Shown here: positions 25,340-34,113 of the stretch, in pieces
Numbering within the stretch: position 1 is the first letter of the stretch
Layout of the letters: every line of letters begins with the position of its first letter
DNA from: Streptomyces barringtoniae
GTDB taxonomy: Bacteria > Actinomycetota > Actinomycetes > Streptomycetales > Streptomycetaceae
Assembly (NCBI RefSeq): GCF_020819595.1
Contig: NZ_JAJHNP010000016.1
Location: forward strand, 62,001-126,000
DNA length: 64,000 nt
Direction of reading: 5' to 3'
Made by a program: the position numbers and the translations under genes
The notes under the pieces: model-generated
The model's input: the letters and a program-made list of their open reading frames with translations, nothing else
Database searches by the model: none
Told to the model about the DNA's origin: nothing

Positions 25340-26110
25340 ATGGGCAAGCTGGACGGGCGGGTCGTCATCGTCACCGGGGCGGCACGCGGGCAGGGCGAGC
25401 AGGAGGCGCGGCTCTTCCGGGCGGAGGGGGCGCGGGTGGCCGTCGCCGACGTGCTGGACGAGCAGGGCGAGGCCCTGGCCAAGGAGATAGGCGCGCTGTA
25501 CGTCCATCTCGACGTCGGCACCGAGGAGGGCTGGCGGGAGGCCGTCGGGGCGGTCAAGGAGGCCTACGGGCACATCGACGGGCTGGTGAACAACGCGGGG
25601 ATCCTGCGCTTCAACGCGCTCGTGGACACCCCGCTGGACGAGTTCATGCAGGTCGTGCAGGTCAACCAGGTCGGCTGCTTCCTGGGCATGAAGGCGGTGG
25701 CGCCCCAGATGGCCGACGGCGGGACCATCGTCAACACCGCCTCCTACACGGCCCTGACCGGCATGGCGGCCGTGGGGACGTACGCCGCCACCAAGCACGC
25801 GGTGCTGGGGCTGACCCGGGTGGCCGCGCTGGAGCTGGCGGGCCGGGGCATCCGGGTCAACGCGATCTGCCCGGGCGCCATCGACACCGCGATGTCCAAC
25901 CCGGCGCGGCTCGACCCGGACGCCGACCCGGAGGAGATGAGCCGGGCCCTGGACGAGCTGTACCGCAAGCTCGTGCCGCTCGGCCGGGTCGGGCAGCCGG
26001 AGGAGGTGGCGCGGCTGGCGCTGTTCCTCACCTCGGCGGACTCCTCGTACATCACCGGGCAGCCGTTCGTGATCGACGGCGGGTGGCTGGCGGGAGTCAG
26101 CGTTATCTGA
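25340..26110 (+). CDS. SDR-family oxidoreductase (3-alpha/20-beta-hydroxysteroid dehydrogenase-like)
   Basis: A 256-residue classical short-chain dehydrogenase: TGAARGQG cofactor motif near residue 12, NNAG at about 82, catalytic Ser and the YAATK Tyr-Lys pair, and the PGAIDTAM segment after the active site. Such enzymes oxidise alcohols with NAD(H); the G-x-A-R-G-Q-G-E variant is common in steroid-type SDRs. It ends the amidohydrolase-LLM-SDR operon. GGAG lies nine bases before the ATG. Confidence 0.87.
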   Translation: MGKLDGRVVIVTGAARGQGEQEARLFRAEGARVAVADVLDEQGEALAKEIGALYVHLDVGTEEGWREAVGAVKEAYGHIDGLVNNAGILRFNALVDTPLDEFMQVVQVNQVGCFLGMKAVAPQMADGGTIVNTASYTALTGMAAVGTYAATKHAVLGLTRVAALELAGRGIRVNAICPGAIDTAMSNPARLDPDADPEEMSRALDELYRKLVPLGRVGQPEEVARLALFLTSADSSYITGQPFVIDGGWLAGVSVI

Positions 26111-26123
26111 CTCTCCGTCAGCT
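26105..26123. promoter_or_regulatory. Operator palindrome, copy 6 (TetR-type)
   Basis: ATCTGACTCTCCGTCAGCT, overlapping the SDR stop codon and followed at 26125 by TTGACG, a possible -35 element. A weaker copy than copy 7. Confidence 0.6.
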
Positions 26124-26166
26124 ATTGACGGTCACGGCGGCCGATGCGACAGTCGGCCAACAAGAG

Positions 26167-26185
26167 ATCTGACGAGGCGTCAGAA
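26167..26185. promoter_or_regulatory. Operator palindrome, copy 7 (TetR-type)
   Basis: ATCTGACGAGGCGTCAGAA, CTGACG/CGTCAG arms, 23 bp before the LLM gene's start. With copy 6 it makes a double site in the promoter of the 26209-30517 operon. Confidence 0.75.
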
Positions 26186-26208
26186 AAGACTGAGGACGGT
26201 GAACCGCC

Positions 26209-27327
26209 TTGGAATTCGGGCTCTTTGTACAGGGATACGTGGGCAAACGCGCCGAGACCGACCCGCTGGCCGAGCACAAGGCGCTGATGGAGGAGACCGA
26301 GTACGTCATCCAGGCGGACAAGTCCGGCTTCAAGTACGCGTGGGCCTCCGAGCACCACTTCCTGGAGGAGTACTCGCACCTGTCCGCCAACGACGTCTTC
26401 CTCGGGTATCTCGCCCACGCGACCGAGCGGATCCACCTCGGCTCCGGGATCTTCAACCCGCTGGCCCAGGTCAACCACCCCGTGAAGGTCGCCGAGAAGG
26501 TCGCCATGCTGGACCACCTCAGCGAGGGGCGCTTCGAGTTCGGCAGCGGGCGGGGCGCCGGCAGCCACGAGATCCTCGGGTTCATACCGGGTGTGACCGA
26601 CATGAACTACACCAAGGAGATCTGGGAGGAGACCATCGCGGAGTTCCCGAAGATGTGGCTCCAGGACGAGTACGCCGGCTTCCAGGGCAAGCACTGGCAG
26701 CTGCCGCCGCGCAAGGTCCTGCCGAAGCCGTACGGAAAGTCGCACCCGGCGATGTGGTACGCGGCTGGGTCGCCGCCGTCGTACGCCATGGCCGCGAAGA
26801 AGGGGCTCGGCGTGCTCGGCTTCAGCATCCAGAAGGTCTCCGACATGGAGTGGGTGCTGGAGCAGTACAAGACGGCGGTGGTGAACGCGGAGCCGGTGGG
26901 GGACTTCGTCAACGACAACGTGATGGTCACGACCACGGCGATCTGCGCGCCGACGCACGCGGAGGCGATCGAGATCGCGGTGAACGGCGGGCTGCACTAC
27001 CTCCCGTCGCTCGTCTTCCGGTACCACGACACCTTCCCGCGCCCCGAGGGCTTCCCCGTGTGGCCGGAGACGCTGCCCCAGTACACGCCGGAGTTCGTGG
27101 AGCTGCTGGTGGAGGAGGAGCTGCTCATCTGCGGTGACCCCGACGAGGTGCTGCGCCAGTGCAAACGGTGGGAGCAGGCGGGCGCCGACCAGCTGAGCTT
27201 CGGGCTGCCGGTGGGGGTGCCGAAGGAGGAGACGCTGCAGACGATCCGGCTGATCGGGGAGCACGTGATTCCCCGGATCGACACGGATCCGGTGCACCGG
27301 ACGTCCAGGTTCCGTCAGGCTGTCTGA
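26209..27327 (+). CDS. LLM-class flavin-dependent oxidoreductase
   Basis: A 372-residue luciferase-like monooxygenase-fold protein. Key blocks are YAWASEHHFLEEYSHLSA, HLGSGIFNPLAQVNHPVKVA, GRFEFGSGRGAG and the C-terminal CGDPDEVLRQCKRWE. The start is TTG at 26209: it gives the family-typical MEFGLFVQGYVG beginning, and no ATG or GTG fits in this frame before it. A TTG start may keep expression low. The cofactor may be FMN or F420. It opens an operon with the D-aminoacylase-like amidohydrolase and aldehyde dehydrogenase. Confidence 0.85.
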   Translation: MEFGLFVQGYVGKRAETDPLAEHKALMEETEYVIQADKSGFKYAWASEHHFLEEYSHLSANDVFLGYLAHATERIHLGSGIFNPLAQVNHPVKVAEKVAMLDHLSEGRFEFGSGRGAGSHEILGFIPGVTDMNYTKEIWEETIAEFPKMWLQDEYAGFQGKHWQLPPRKVLPKPYGKSHPAMWYAAGSPPSYAMAAKKGLGVLGFSIQKVSDMEWVLEQYKTAVVNAEPVGDFVNDNVMVTTTAICAPTHAEAIEIAVNGGLHYLPSLVFRYHDTFPRPEGFPVWPETLPQYTPEFVELLVEEELLICGDPDEVLRQCKRWEQAGADQLSFGLPVGVPKEETLQTIRLIGEHVIPRIDTDPVHRTSRFRQAV

Positions 27328-27341
27328 GGGGGTTTCCGGGC

Positions 27342-29072
27342 ATGTTGCACCATCTCATCAAGGGCGCGTCCGTCGTCGACGGGACGGGCGCCCCCGCCCG
27401 CACCGCCGATGTCGGCATCCGCGGCGGCCGTATCGCCGCCGTCGGAAGGATCACCGAGGACGCCCGTACGACCGAGGACGCCTCCGGCCTGATCCTCACC
27501 CCCGGCTTCGTCGACCCCCACACCCACTACGACGCCCAGCTCTTCTGGGACCCGTACGCCACGCCCTCCCTCAACCACGGGGTGACGACGGTCGCCGCAG
27601 GGAACTGCGGTTTCACCCTCGCACCCCTGAACCCCGCCCGCCCCGAGGACGCCGACTACACGCGCCGGATGATGTCCAAGGTGGAGGGCATGTCCCTGGT
27701 GGCGCTGGAGGAGGGGGCGCCCTGGAGCTGGCACTCCTTCGGGGAGTACCTGGACGCCCTCGACGGGCGGATCGCCGTCAACGCCGGATTCATGGTCGGG
27801 CACTGTGCGCTGCGGCGGTACGTCATGGGGCCGCAGGCCGTCGGGGGGCAGCCGACCGAGGAGCAGCTCGCGGCGATGCTGCGGCTGCTGCACGAGGCCA
27901 TGGACGCCGGGGCCTGGGGACTGTCCACCACGCAGTCCGGTACGCACTCGGACGGGGACGGGCAGCCGGTCGCGTCCCGGCATGCGCAGCCGGCCGAGCT
28001 GATGGCTCTGTCGAAGGCCGTCGGAGAGCACGAGGGCACGCAGATCGAGGCGATCGTCGCCGGCTGTCTGGACCAGTTCAGCGACGACGAGATCGATCTG
28101 CTCGTGGAGATGAGCGCGGTCGCCGGACGGCCCCTCAACTGGAACGTGCTCACCGTCGACGCCGCCGTACCGGAGCGGGTGCCGCGGCAGCTGAGCGCGA
28201 GCGAGCGGGCCCGGAAGGCCGGCGGACGGGTGGTGGCGCTCACCATGCCGATCCTCACCCCGATGAACATGTCGCTCGGCACCTTCTGCGCCCTCAACCT
28301 CATACCGGGCTGGGGCCCGGTCCTCGGGCTCCCCGTGCCGGAGCGGATCGCCAGGCTCAGGGACCCCGCCGTCCGGGCGGAGATGCTGCGGCGGGCCCGG
28401 TCGAAGGAGGCGGGCGTCTTCCGGCGGCTGGCGAACTTCGGCCGGTACGTCATCGGGGACACCTACAGCGAGGCCAACCGGGGGCTGACCGGCAGGGTCG
28501 TGGGGGACATCGCCGAGGAGCGGGGGCAGGACCCGTTCGCCTGCCTGGTGGACATCTGCGCCGGCGACGAACTGCGCACGGTGCTGTGGCCGATGCCGCC
28601 CGACAACGACCCCGCCTCCTGGGCGCTGCGCGCGGAAACCTGGCAGCACGAGGACGTGCTGCTGGGCGGCTCCGACGCGGGCGCGCACCTGGACCGGATG
28701 TGCGGGGCGCCGTACACCACCCGGTTCCTCGGGGACTGTCTGCGCGGCCGGAAGCTGGTCGGGCTGGAGCAGGCGGTGAAGATGCTGACCGACGACCCGG
28801 CGAGGCTCTTCGGGCTGCGCGAGCGGGGGCGGGTACGGGAGGGCTGGCATGCGGACCTCGTCCTGTTCGACCCCGAGCGCATCGACGCCGGCCGGGCCCG
28901 GCTGGTGCACGACCTGCCGGGTGACAGCCCCCGCCTGGACTCCAGGGCGATCGGGGTGCGGGCCGTGTGGGTCAACGGGGTCGCGGCGATCCGCGACGAC
29001 GTGGTGACCGGGGCCGTACCGGGGAAGGTGCTGCGGTCGGGGCGGGACACGCGGACGGTGAGTACGAGGTGA
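27342..29072 (+). CDS. N-acyl-D-amino-acid deacylase-like amidohydrolase
   Basis: A 576-residue amidohydrolase-superfamily enzyme. The metal-site motif GFVDPHTHYDAQLFWD is at about residues 56-71, with CGFTLAP, a mid-barrel HxG region, GGSDAGAHLDRM as the metal Asp motif, and a C-terminal GWHADLVLFDPE. Members hydrolyse amide or cyclic amide bonds; D-aminoacylase is the best-studied relative, but the presence in a catabolic CoA cluster argues for another ring-opening or amide substrate. It is followed by a GTGA overlap with the aldehyde dehydrogenase. Confidence 0.83.
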   Translation: MLHHLIKGASVVDGTGAPARTADVGIRGGRIAAVGRITEDARTTEDASGLILTPGFVDPHTHYDAQLFWDPYATPSLNHGVTTVAAGNCGFTLAPLNPARPEDADYTRRMMSKVEGMSLVALEEGAPWSWHSFGEYLDALDGRIAVNAGFMVGHCALRRYVMGPQAVGGQPTEEQLAAMLRLLHEAMDAGAWGLSTTQSGTHSDGDGQPVASRHAQPAELMALSKAVGEHEGTQIEAIVAGCLDQFSDDEIDLLVEMSAVAGRPLNWNVLTVDAAVPERVPRQLSASERARKAGGRVVALTMPILTPMNMSLGTFCALNLIPGWGPVLGLPVPERIARLRDPAVRAEMLRRARSKEAGVFRRLANFGRYVIGDTYSEANRGLTGRVVGDIAEERGQDPFACLVDICAGDELRTVLWPMPPDNDPASWALRAETWQHEDVLLGGSDAGAHLDRMCGAPYTTRFLGDCLRGRKLVGLEQAVKMLTDDPARLFGLRERGRVREGWHADLVLFDPERIDAGRARLVHDLPGDSPRLDSRAIGVRAVWVNGVAAIRDDVVTGAVPGKVLRSGRDTRTVSTR

Positions 29073-30517
29073 AGGGGGAACGGCTGTTCGTCGGCGGGGA
29101 GTGGGTGGCCCCGGACGGCGGGCACTACCCGGTGACCGACCCGGCCACCGAAAAGACCGTCGGCTGGGCGCCGGAGGCCTCGCCGGAACAGGTGCGGGCG
29201 GCCTGCGCGGCGGCCAGGGAGGCGTTCGGGGCGTGGTCGCGGACCCGGCCGGAGGAGCGGGCGGCGGTGCTGGGCCGGGCGGCCGACATCATCCGTGACC
29301 GGATGGGGCCGTACACCGAGCTGGCCCGCGCGGAGACCGGCGCGACCACGGCGACCGCCCGGGCGATGCAGGTCGGGGTGGCCGCCGCCCGGTTCCGGCG
29401 GTACGCGCGCGTGGAGCCCGCCGAGTGGCCGGTCGCGCCGCAGATCAACGAGGCCGGGCCGATGGGGAAGGCCGCGGTGCTGGGCGCGCTGGCGGTACGG
29501 CAGCCCGTCGGGGTCGTCACCTGCATCACCTCCTACAACAACCCGTGGGCCAACCCGGCCGGCAAGGTCGCGCCGGCGCTGGCCATGGGCAACACGGTGG
29601 TCGTGAAGCCCGCCCCGCAGGACCCGCTGTCCGTCTACCGGATGGCCGAGGCACTTCAGGCGGCCGGGGCGCCGCCGGGGGTGGTGAACGTCGTCTCCGG
29701 CCGGGAGGTGGCCGTCGGCGAGGCGGCGGTGGCCTCCGACGACGTCGACATGGTCAGCTTCACCGGGTCCACCGCCGTCGGGCGGCGGATCGCGGAGGTG
29801 TGCGGCCGGGACATGAAACGCCAGTTGATGGAGCTGGGCGGCAAGGGCGCGGCGGTCGTGTTCGACGACGCCGACCTCGGCTCGGCCGTCGCCGGCATCG
29901 GCACCACCTTCTCCTTCTACAGCGGACAGATCTGCACGGCACCGACCCGGGTGCTGGCCCAGCGCGGGGTGTACGGCCGCCTGGTCGAGCAACTCGCGCG
30001 GTACGCCCGCGGGCTGAAGGTCGGGGATCCGCGGGAGCCGGACACGGTCGTCGGGCCGGTGATCTCGGCGGAGCACCGGGCGCGTGTCGAGTCGTACGTC
30101 GAACTCGGCCGCAAGGAGGGCGCCTCGGTGGTCGCGGGCGGCGAACGGCCCTCGCTCGACCGGGGTTTCCACGTGGCTCCCACCCTCCTCGCCGACTGCG
30201 CCAACGACATGCGGGTGGCCCGGGAGGAGATCTTCGGGCCGGTGGTCGCGGTGATCCCCTTCGACGAGGAGGACGAGGCGGTCGCCCTCGCCAACGACTC
30301 CGCGTACGGGCTCCTCGACTACGTCTGGTCCGGTGACGTGGCCAGGGCGTTCCGGGTGGCCCGGCAGCTGCGGGCCGGCGGGGTCGGCATCAACACCGTC
30401 GGCCGCAACATGGAGGCCCCGTTCGGCGGCTTCAAGAAGAGCGGGGTGGGCCGGGACGTCGGTTCCTACGCGCTGCACGCGTACAGCGAGGTGCAGGCGA
30501 TCGTGTGGCCGGGGTGA
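29069..30517 (+). CDS. Aldehyde dehydrogenase
   Basis: A 482-residue NAD(P)-dependent aldehyde dehydrogenase. The NAD-binding SFTGSTAVGRRIAE loop, catalytic Glu in MELGGKGA, catalytic Cys in SGQICTAPTR and the EEIFGPVVAVIPF and PFGGFKKSGVGRD motifs are all present, so it should be active. It oxidises an aldehyde to the acid. The GTG at 29069 overlaps the previous stop (GTGA) and gives VKGERLFVGGEWV, the standard beginning. Last gene of the operon starting at 26209. Confidence 0.9.
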   Translation: MKGERLFVGGEWVAPDGGHYPVTDPATEKTVGWAPEASPEQVRAACAAAREAFGAWSRTRPEERAAVLGRAADIIRDRMGPYTELARAETGATTATARAMQVGVAAARFRRYARVEPAEWPVAPQINEAGPMGKAAVLGALAVRQPVGVVTCITSYNNPWANPAGKVAPALAMGNTVVVKPAPQDPLSVYRMAEALQAAGAPPGVVNVVSGREVAVGEAAVASDDVDMVSFTGSTAVGRRIAEVCGRDMKRQLMELGGKGAAVVFDDADLGSAVAGIGTTFSFYSGQICTAPTRVLAQRGVYGRLVEQLARYARGLKVGDPREPDTVVGPVISAEHRARVESYVELGRKEGASVVAGGERPSLDRGFHVAPTLLADCANDMRVAREEIFGPVVAVIPFDEEDEAVALANDSAYGLLDYVWSGDVARAFRVARQLRAGGVGINTVGRNMEAPFGGFKKSGVGRDVGSYALHAYSEVQAIVWPG

Positions 30518-30533
30518 ACGGGACCGGCCGCGC

Positions 30534-30929
30534 TCAGTCCGCCAGATCCACCCGGACCGTCAGCAGGCTGGTGCCGAACGCCCGTACCGCCGCGCTGTTG
30601 AAGCGGGGCAGGGAGCGCAGGCGGGCCACCGGGTCGTCGTCGGGCAGGAGGTGGGCGGTGCCGTGATGCCAGCGGCCGCCGATGCGGACGCGGACCCTCG
30701 GATCGGCCTGGATGTTGCGCACGTACTGCGACTTGTGGCCGAACTCGGAGACCAGCCAGAAGGATTCGCCGACCCTGCGCCCGCCGACCGGCGTCCGCCG
30801 GGGCAGCCCGGAGACGCGGCCGGTGGTCTCCAGGAGGACCTGGAACGGCAGCCGCCGGTTGAGCGGGTTGGCGAGGTGCCGCTGGAAGCCGGTCACGAGG
30901 CGGTGCTTGAGGTCGGTGCGGGCTGACAT
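30534..30929 (-). CDS. Ddn-type nitroreductase/deazaflavin-dependent protein
   Basis: A 131-residue member of the F420-binding split-barrel family, with LLETTGRVSGLPRRTPVGG and EFGHKSQYVRNIQADPRVRV. It is a paralogue of the gene at 5570. It is convergent with the aldehyde dehydrogenase, with a 16-bp gap, so it is not in that operon. It probably uses F420H2; its substrate is unknown. Confidence 0.84.
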   Translation of the reverse strand: MSARTDLKHRLVTGFQRHLANPLNRRLPFQVLLETTGRVSGLPRRTPVGGRRVGESFWLVSEFGHKSQYVRNIQADPRVRVRIGGRWHHGTAHLLPDDDPVARLRSLPRFNSAAVRAFGTSLLTVRVDLAD

Positions 30930-31062
30930 CTGTCTGCTCTCCCGGTGTCTCGCGTGGATGCTGTGCCGGCCCCGTGCGGGGCCTGTGATGCGCGCGGGGT
31001 CGTACGACGGACGCGTGTTAGCCTCCCCCGCGGTCATGTTCGAGCGCAAACGGGGGAGCGTG

Positions 31063-31437
31063 ATGGGCGCGTCTTCGGACGGCTACACAGTCCGGTCCGG
31101 CATGTCCGGGCAGGCGAAGGAACTGGACGGCGCGGGCGACGACGCGGGCCACATACACGAGGCGATCGTCACCGACCAGTGCTACGGGCAGGACGCCCTG
31201 GGCGGCGCCGAGTCGGCGGAGGCGTTCGACGCGTTCGCCGCGGCCTGGCTGGAGGACGCCTCCACGCTGCAGTCGGCGCTGCACGAACTCGCGGGCAAGG
31301 TGCGGCTCGCCAAGAGCGCGTACCGGGGCTCCGACCACACCGTGGCGACGCGGACCGCGGCCGTGTCCGTGGGCGGCGACGGCAACACCACCCTGCCGGT
31401 GCCCGGCGGGCGTCCCTCGGCCCTGACGACGTTCTGA
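31063..31437 (+). CDS. WXG100-like/ESX (type VII) secretion-associated protein
   Basis: A 124-residue protein with two helical segments (about 15-37 and 54-86), Trp62 in the second, and a Y-x-x-x-D sequence at Tyr87-Asp91 (YRGSD), the known general export signal of type VII substrates. No other domain is visible, and the tail is Gly/Pro-rich. It starts the operon with the protease-like protein, so I infer it is the partner or small co-secreted subunit of that effector. ATG 31063 is chosen; GTG 31060 directly before it is an alternative. GGGGGAG precedes the start. Confidence 0.65.
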   Translation: MGASSDGYTVRSGMSGQAKELDGAGDDAGHIHEAIVTDQCYGQDALGGAESAEAFDAFAAAWLEDASTLQSALHELAGKVRLAKSAYRGSDHTVATRTAAVSVGGDGNTTLPVPGGRPSALTTF

Positions 31438-31447
31438 GGGCCGGCCG

Positions 31448-33082
31448 GTGGGAATCTTCGACGACCTGAACCCCTTCGCCGCCCTGGAGACCCCGGCCGG
31501 CCGCCGCTCCTGGCTGGCCGACCTGTGCACGAGCATCCCCAAGGCCACGGACAAGAACGACCTGCTGGACCTGATCGACAACGCGCTCCTCGTCTCGGCG
31601 CCGGCCGGCGACACCGCGACGCTGGAGTCGCTCGGCACCCGCTACCGCGGCCAGGTCGACAAGGCCGGTGAGCTGCACGACCGGGTGAACAGGGTGGCCC
31701 ACAAGGGTCTGCCGGAGGTCTGGGTCGGCCACACCAGCGTCCTCGCCTCCGACGCGGTGGCCGGCGCCGCCCGCGCCGCGACCAAGATGTCCGAGGCGTT
31801 CCAGGGCGGCGCGAAGGCGCTGCACGCGCTGGCCGACGCGCTAGGCACCGCGAAGAAGCAGGACGCCGACGGCCGTGCCCTGATGCAGCAGGCCAAGGAG
31901 CGGCTCGGTCCGAGGGACAGCTTCTTCGACTTCGGCAGGCTGATCGAGACCGCCCAGGAGAAGGCGGAGAAGAAGGCGGCCCTGGAGGCGGGCCGGGGCC
32001 TCGCCGCCGACGGGGTCGAGTCGATGCACAAGGGCGCCGTCAGCGCGGACGACGCCGTCCGCGCGGCGGCCCGCGACCTGAACAAGTGGGCGGCCGAGGC
32101 CCGGGCCGGGAAGATGCACAGCGGTCAGCTCTCCGCGGTGGACCGGATGATGCTTGCCGACACCAGCGGCAAGGACGGCGCGCCGGACTACAACGAGATC
32201 CTGACCGCGGGCGAACTGGAACGCTCCGGCCGGGCCATGGACCAGCTCTCGCCGGCCGACCGGGCCCGGATGGACCGGCTGCTGGCGGGCGCGGGGACCC
32301 CGCAGGAGAAGGCGTACCTGATGAAGGCCCTCGCCGCGGGCCACGGCGTCGACGACATCCAGGCGTTCGACGGCAAGATCCACGGCAAGGACCCGGCGTG
32401 GCTGCAGCGGCACCTGGCCCCGATCGTCACCGGGGCCGACAGCCTCAAGGACGAGGGGACGAACCCCCTCAGCGGCGCCAACATGAACACCGAACTCCAG
32501 GATTTCGACGGCCAGCAGTGGGCCCAGGGCGGCGACGGCCAGGACGGCACCTGTGTCGCCTCCACCACGGTCGCCGCCCGCGCCGTGGTCGACCCCGTCT
32601 ACGCCCTCTCGCTCACCGGCGGCCCCAGCGGCCAGGAGGACGACCCGGAGGCCTTCCGGCAGCGCCTGGTGGCCGAGCAGCACCGCATGCACCTCGAGGG
32701 CCACGGCGGCGCCGACTGGGAGGGCATGAACCTGCAGGGCCAGGAACAGATCTCCAACAAGGAGATCAGCCCGCAGACCGGAAGCGCCTACGAACTGCAC
32801 GAGGTCCGCAACCCGGACGCCCGCCGCGACATCCTGCCGGCGATCGAGAAGTCCGTGGCGGACGGCAAGCCGGTGCCCTTCGACGCCGAGGGGGTCACGA
32901 ACGGCAAGTGGAACGGCCACTCCATGATGATCGTCGGCCAGGAGGGCGACAAGCTGGAGATCTACAACCCGTGGGGCCGGACCACATGGATCAGCGAGGA
33001 CGACTTCGTCAACGGCGGCATGGCGAAGGCCAGCGACAACCGGTATCACGACGCCTACGCCGTCCACCTGCCCCAGGACTGA
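31448..33082 (+). CDS. Putative type VII-secreted effector with calpain/papain-like cysteine protease domain
   Basis: A 544-residue protein. The N-terminal ~200 residues are helical and include W-V-G at 92-94, a WXG-type turn. The C-terminal domain (about 340-544) has a Cys-His-Asn order expected of papain-fold proteases: Cys369 in DGQDGTCVAST with a Gln a few residues earlier, His491 in WNGHSMMIVG and Asn507 in EIYNPWGRTTW. The N-P-W-G motif with the preceding G-H pattern is the calpain active-site signature. There is no signal peptide, consistent with type VII export. GTG 31448 starts 11 bp after the previous stop. The next gene encodes a likely inhibitor. Protease activity is inferred, not shown. 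Confidence 0.72.
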   Translation: MGIFDDLNPFAALETPAGRRSWLADLCTSIPKATDKNDLLDLIDNALLVSAPAGDTATLESLGTRYRGQVDKAGELHDRVNRVAHKGLPEVWVGHTSVLASDAVAGAARAATKMSEAFQGGAKALHALADALGTAKKQDADGRALMQQAKERLGPRDSFFDFGRLIETAQEKAEKKAALEAGRGLAADGVESMHKGAVSADDAVRAAARDLNKWAAEARAGKMHSGQLSAVDRMMLADTSGKDGAPDYNEILTAGELERSGRAMDQLSPADRARMDRLLAGAGTPQEKAYLMKALAAGHGVDDIQAFDGKIHGKDPAWLQRHLAPIVTGADSLKDEGTNPLSGANMNTELQDFDGQQWAQGGDGQDGTCVASTTVAARAVVDPVYALSLTGGPSGQEDDPEAFRQRLVAEQHRMHLEGHGGADWEGMNLQGQEQISNKEISPQTGSAYELHEVRNPDARRDILPAIEKSVADGKPVPFDAEGVTNGKWNGHSMMIVGQEGDKLEIYNPWGRTTWISEDDFVNGGMAKASDNRYHDAYAVHLPQD

Positions 33083-33108
33083 AAGACCCCAGGAACCAGC
33101 GATCCCCC

Positions 33109-33687
33109 ATGACCTCACGTACACCGTTCCTCGGCGCCGCCGCCCTCGCCTGCCTCCTCGCCCTCACCGCCTGCGGCGGCAGGACCGGCGGGTCCGGCCA
33201 CACCGGCACGCCCAGCGCATCGGCCACTCCCGGCGCGACGGTCACGCCCCACAAGACCGTCGGCGACGAGTACGGCATCGAGCACCGGACCATCACGGCC
33301 GAGCCGGGCGAGAAGTTCTCCCTCTCCGTCCCGGCGGCCGCCACGCTCGGCCAGCACTGGTACCTCGCCGCTCCCAAGCCGGACGCGGCCGTGCTGAGGT
33401 ACCGGGGCGAGCGGGAGACCGGCGACGGCAGCGGCCTCGTCGGGGGCACCGGCGGCACCCAGTCCTTCGGCTTCACCGCCCTCGCCAAGGGCAGGGCCAC
33501 GGTACGGCTGCTGTACTGCCCCCTGAACACCTGCACCGGCCCCGGCCCGCACGACCGCTCCACCCTGACCCCCAGCCCCACCGGCACGCCGGCGGCGTCC
33601 CCGGCGTCGCCGTCCCCGTACCCCACCCTGAGCGCCGCCCCGCGCGCCCGAGCCGGCTTCTACGTCTTCACGATCACCGTCCGCTGA
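33109..33687 (+). CDS. Lipoprotein resembling chagasin/I42 cysteine-protease inhibitors
   Basis: A 192-residue lipoprotein: signal peptide with lipobox LTAC (Cys22), a Ser/Thr/Pro-rich stretch, then a beta-rich domain (about 50-150). The domain order GEKFSLSVPAAATLGQHWYL, GLVGGTGGTQSFGF, RATVRLLYCP and a final GFYVFTITV follows the three binding loops of the I42 (chagasin) family: a G-x-x-W loop, a G-G-T loop and a Y-x-x-P loop. Chagasin-type proteins inhibit papain-like proteases. Because it lies directly after a predicted papain/calpain-like protease, the likely role is immunity at the cell surface. Family assignment is from pattern, not a search. Confidence 0.68.
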   Translation: MTSRTPFLGAAALACLLALTACGGRTGGSGHTGTPSASATPGATVTPHKTVGDEYGIEHRTITAEPGEKFSLSVPAAATLGQHWYLAAPKPDAAVLRYRGERETGDGSGLVGGTGGTQSFGFTALAKGRATVRLLYCPLNTCTGPGPHDRSTLTPSPTGTPAASPASPSPYPTLSAAPRARAGFYVFTITVR

Positions 33688-33690
33688 CCC

Positions 33691-34113
33691 GTGACCCGGA
33701 CCGGAACCGAGGCCCCCATGCCGCCAGCCCCCGAAAGCCGCACCGACGACGAGGTCCTGGCCGACACCGACGTCACCCTGCTGCTCCGCTACGGACTGAC
33801 CCAGGAGGCCTTCCGCACCGCCCTGTTCGGCGACGGCGCCATCGCGGCCGCGGTCACCCTGGACCGGCTGGGCGTACTGCCGCGCTCGCTGGTGTTCGTC
33901 TCCGAGATCGTCCGGTCCGGCGGTCTGGCGTACGCGGCCGGGCTGCCCGAGCCGCTGCCGTCCCCGGAACCGGCCGCGGTCCTGCGGGACTGGCTGACCG
34001 GGGCGGCGCAGACCGCGACCACTCCGGAGGCCGAGACCCGTGCCGCCCGCTGGCTGAAAGCGGTGGCCGAGATCATCGCCATGCGCCGGGCCACGCGCGA
34101 AGGCACCGCTTAG
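33691..34113 (+). CDS. Hypothetical protein in the type VII/protease operon
   Basis: A 140-residue, mostly helical protein with no membrane segment or signal peptide and no family I recognise. It has an acidic start (DDEVLADTDVTLLLRYG) and a helical C-terminus. It begins with GTG 33691, three bases after the lipoprotein's stop (an alternative ATG is at 33718), so it is the fourth gene of the operon. A chaperone or adaptor role for the effector is only a guess. Confidence 0.6.
   Translation: MTRTGTEAPMPPAPESRTDDEVLADTDVTLLLRYGLTQEAFRTALFGDGAIAAAVTLDRLGVLPRSLVFVSEIVRSGGLAYAAGLPEPLPSPEPAAVLRDWLTGAAQTATTPEAETRAARWLKAVAEIIAMRRATREGTA

Noticed and set aside
30968..30983. GGCCCCGTGCGGGGCC hairpin as a terminator
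   Set aside because: It lies between two divergent starts, where no transcript ends, so it is more likely chance GC symmetry or a promoter feature.
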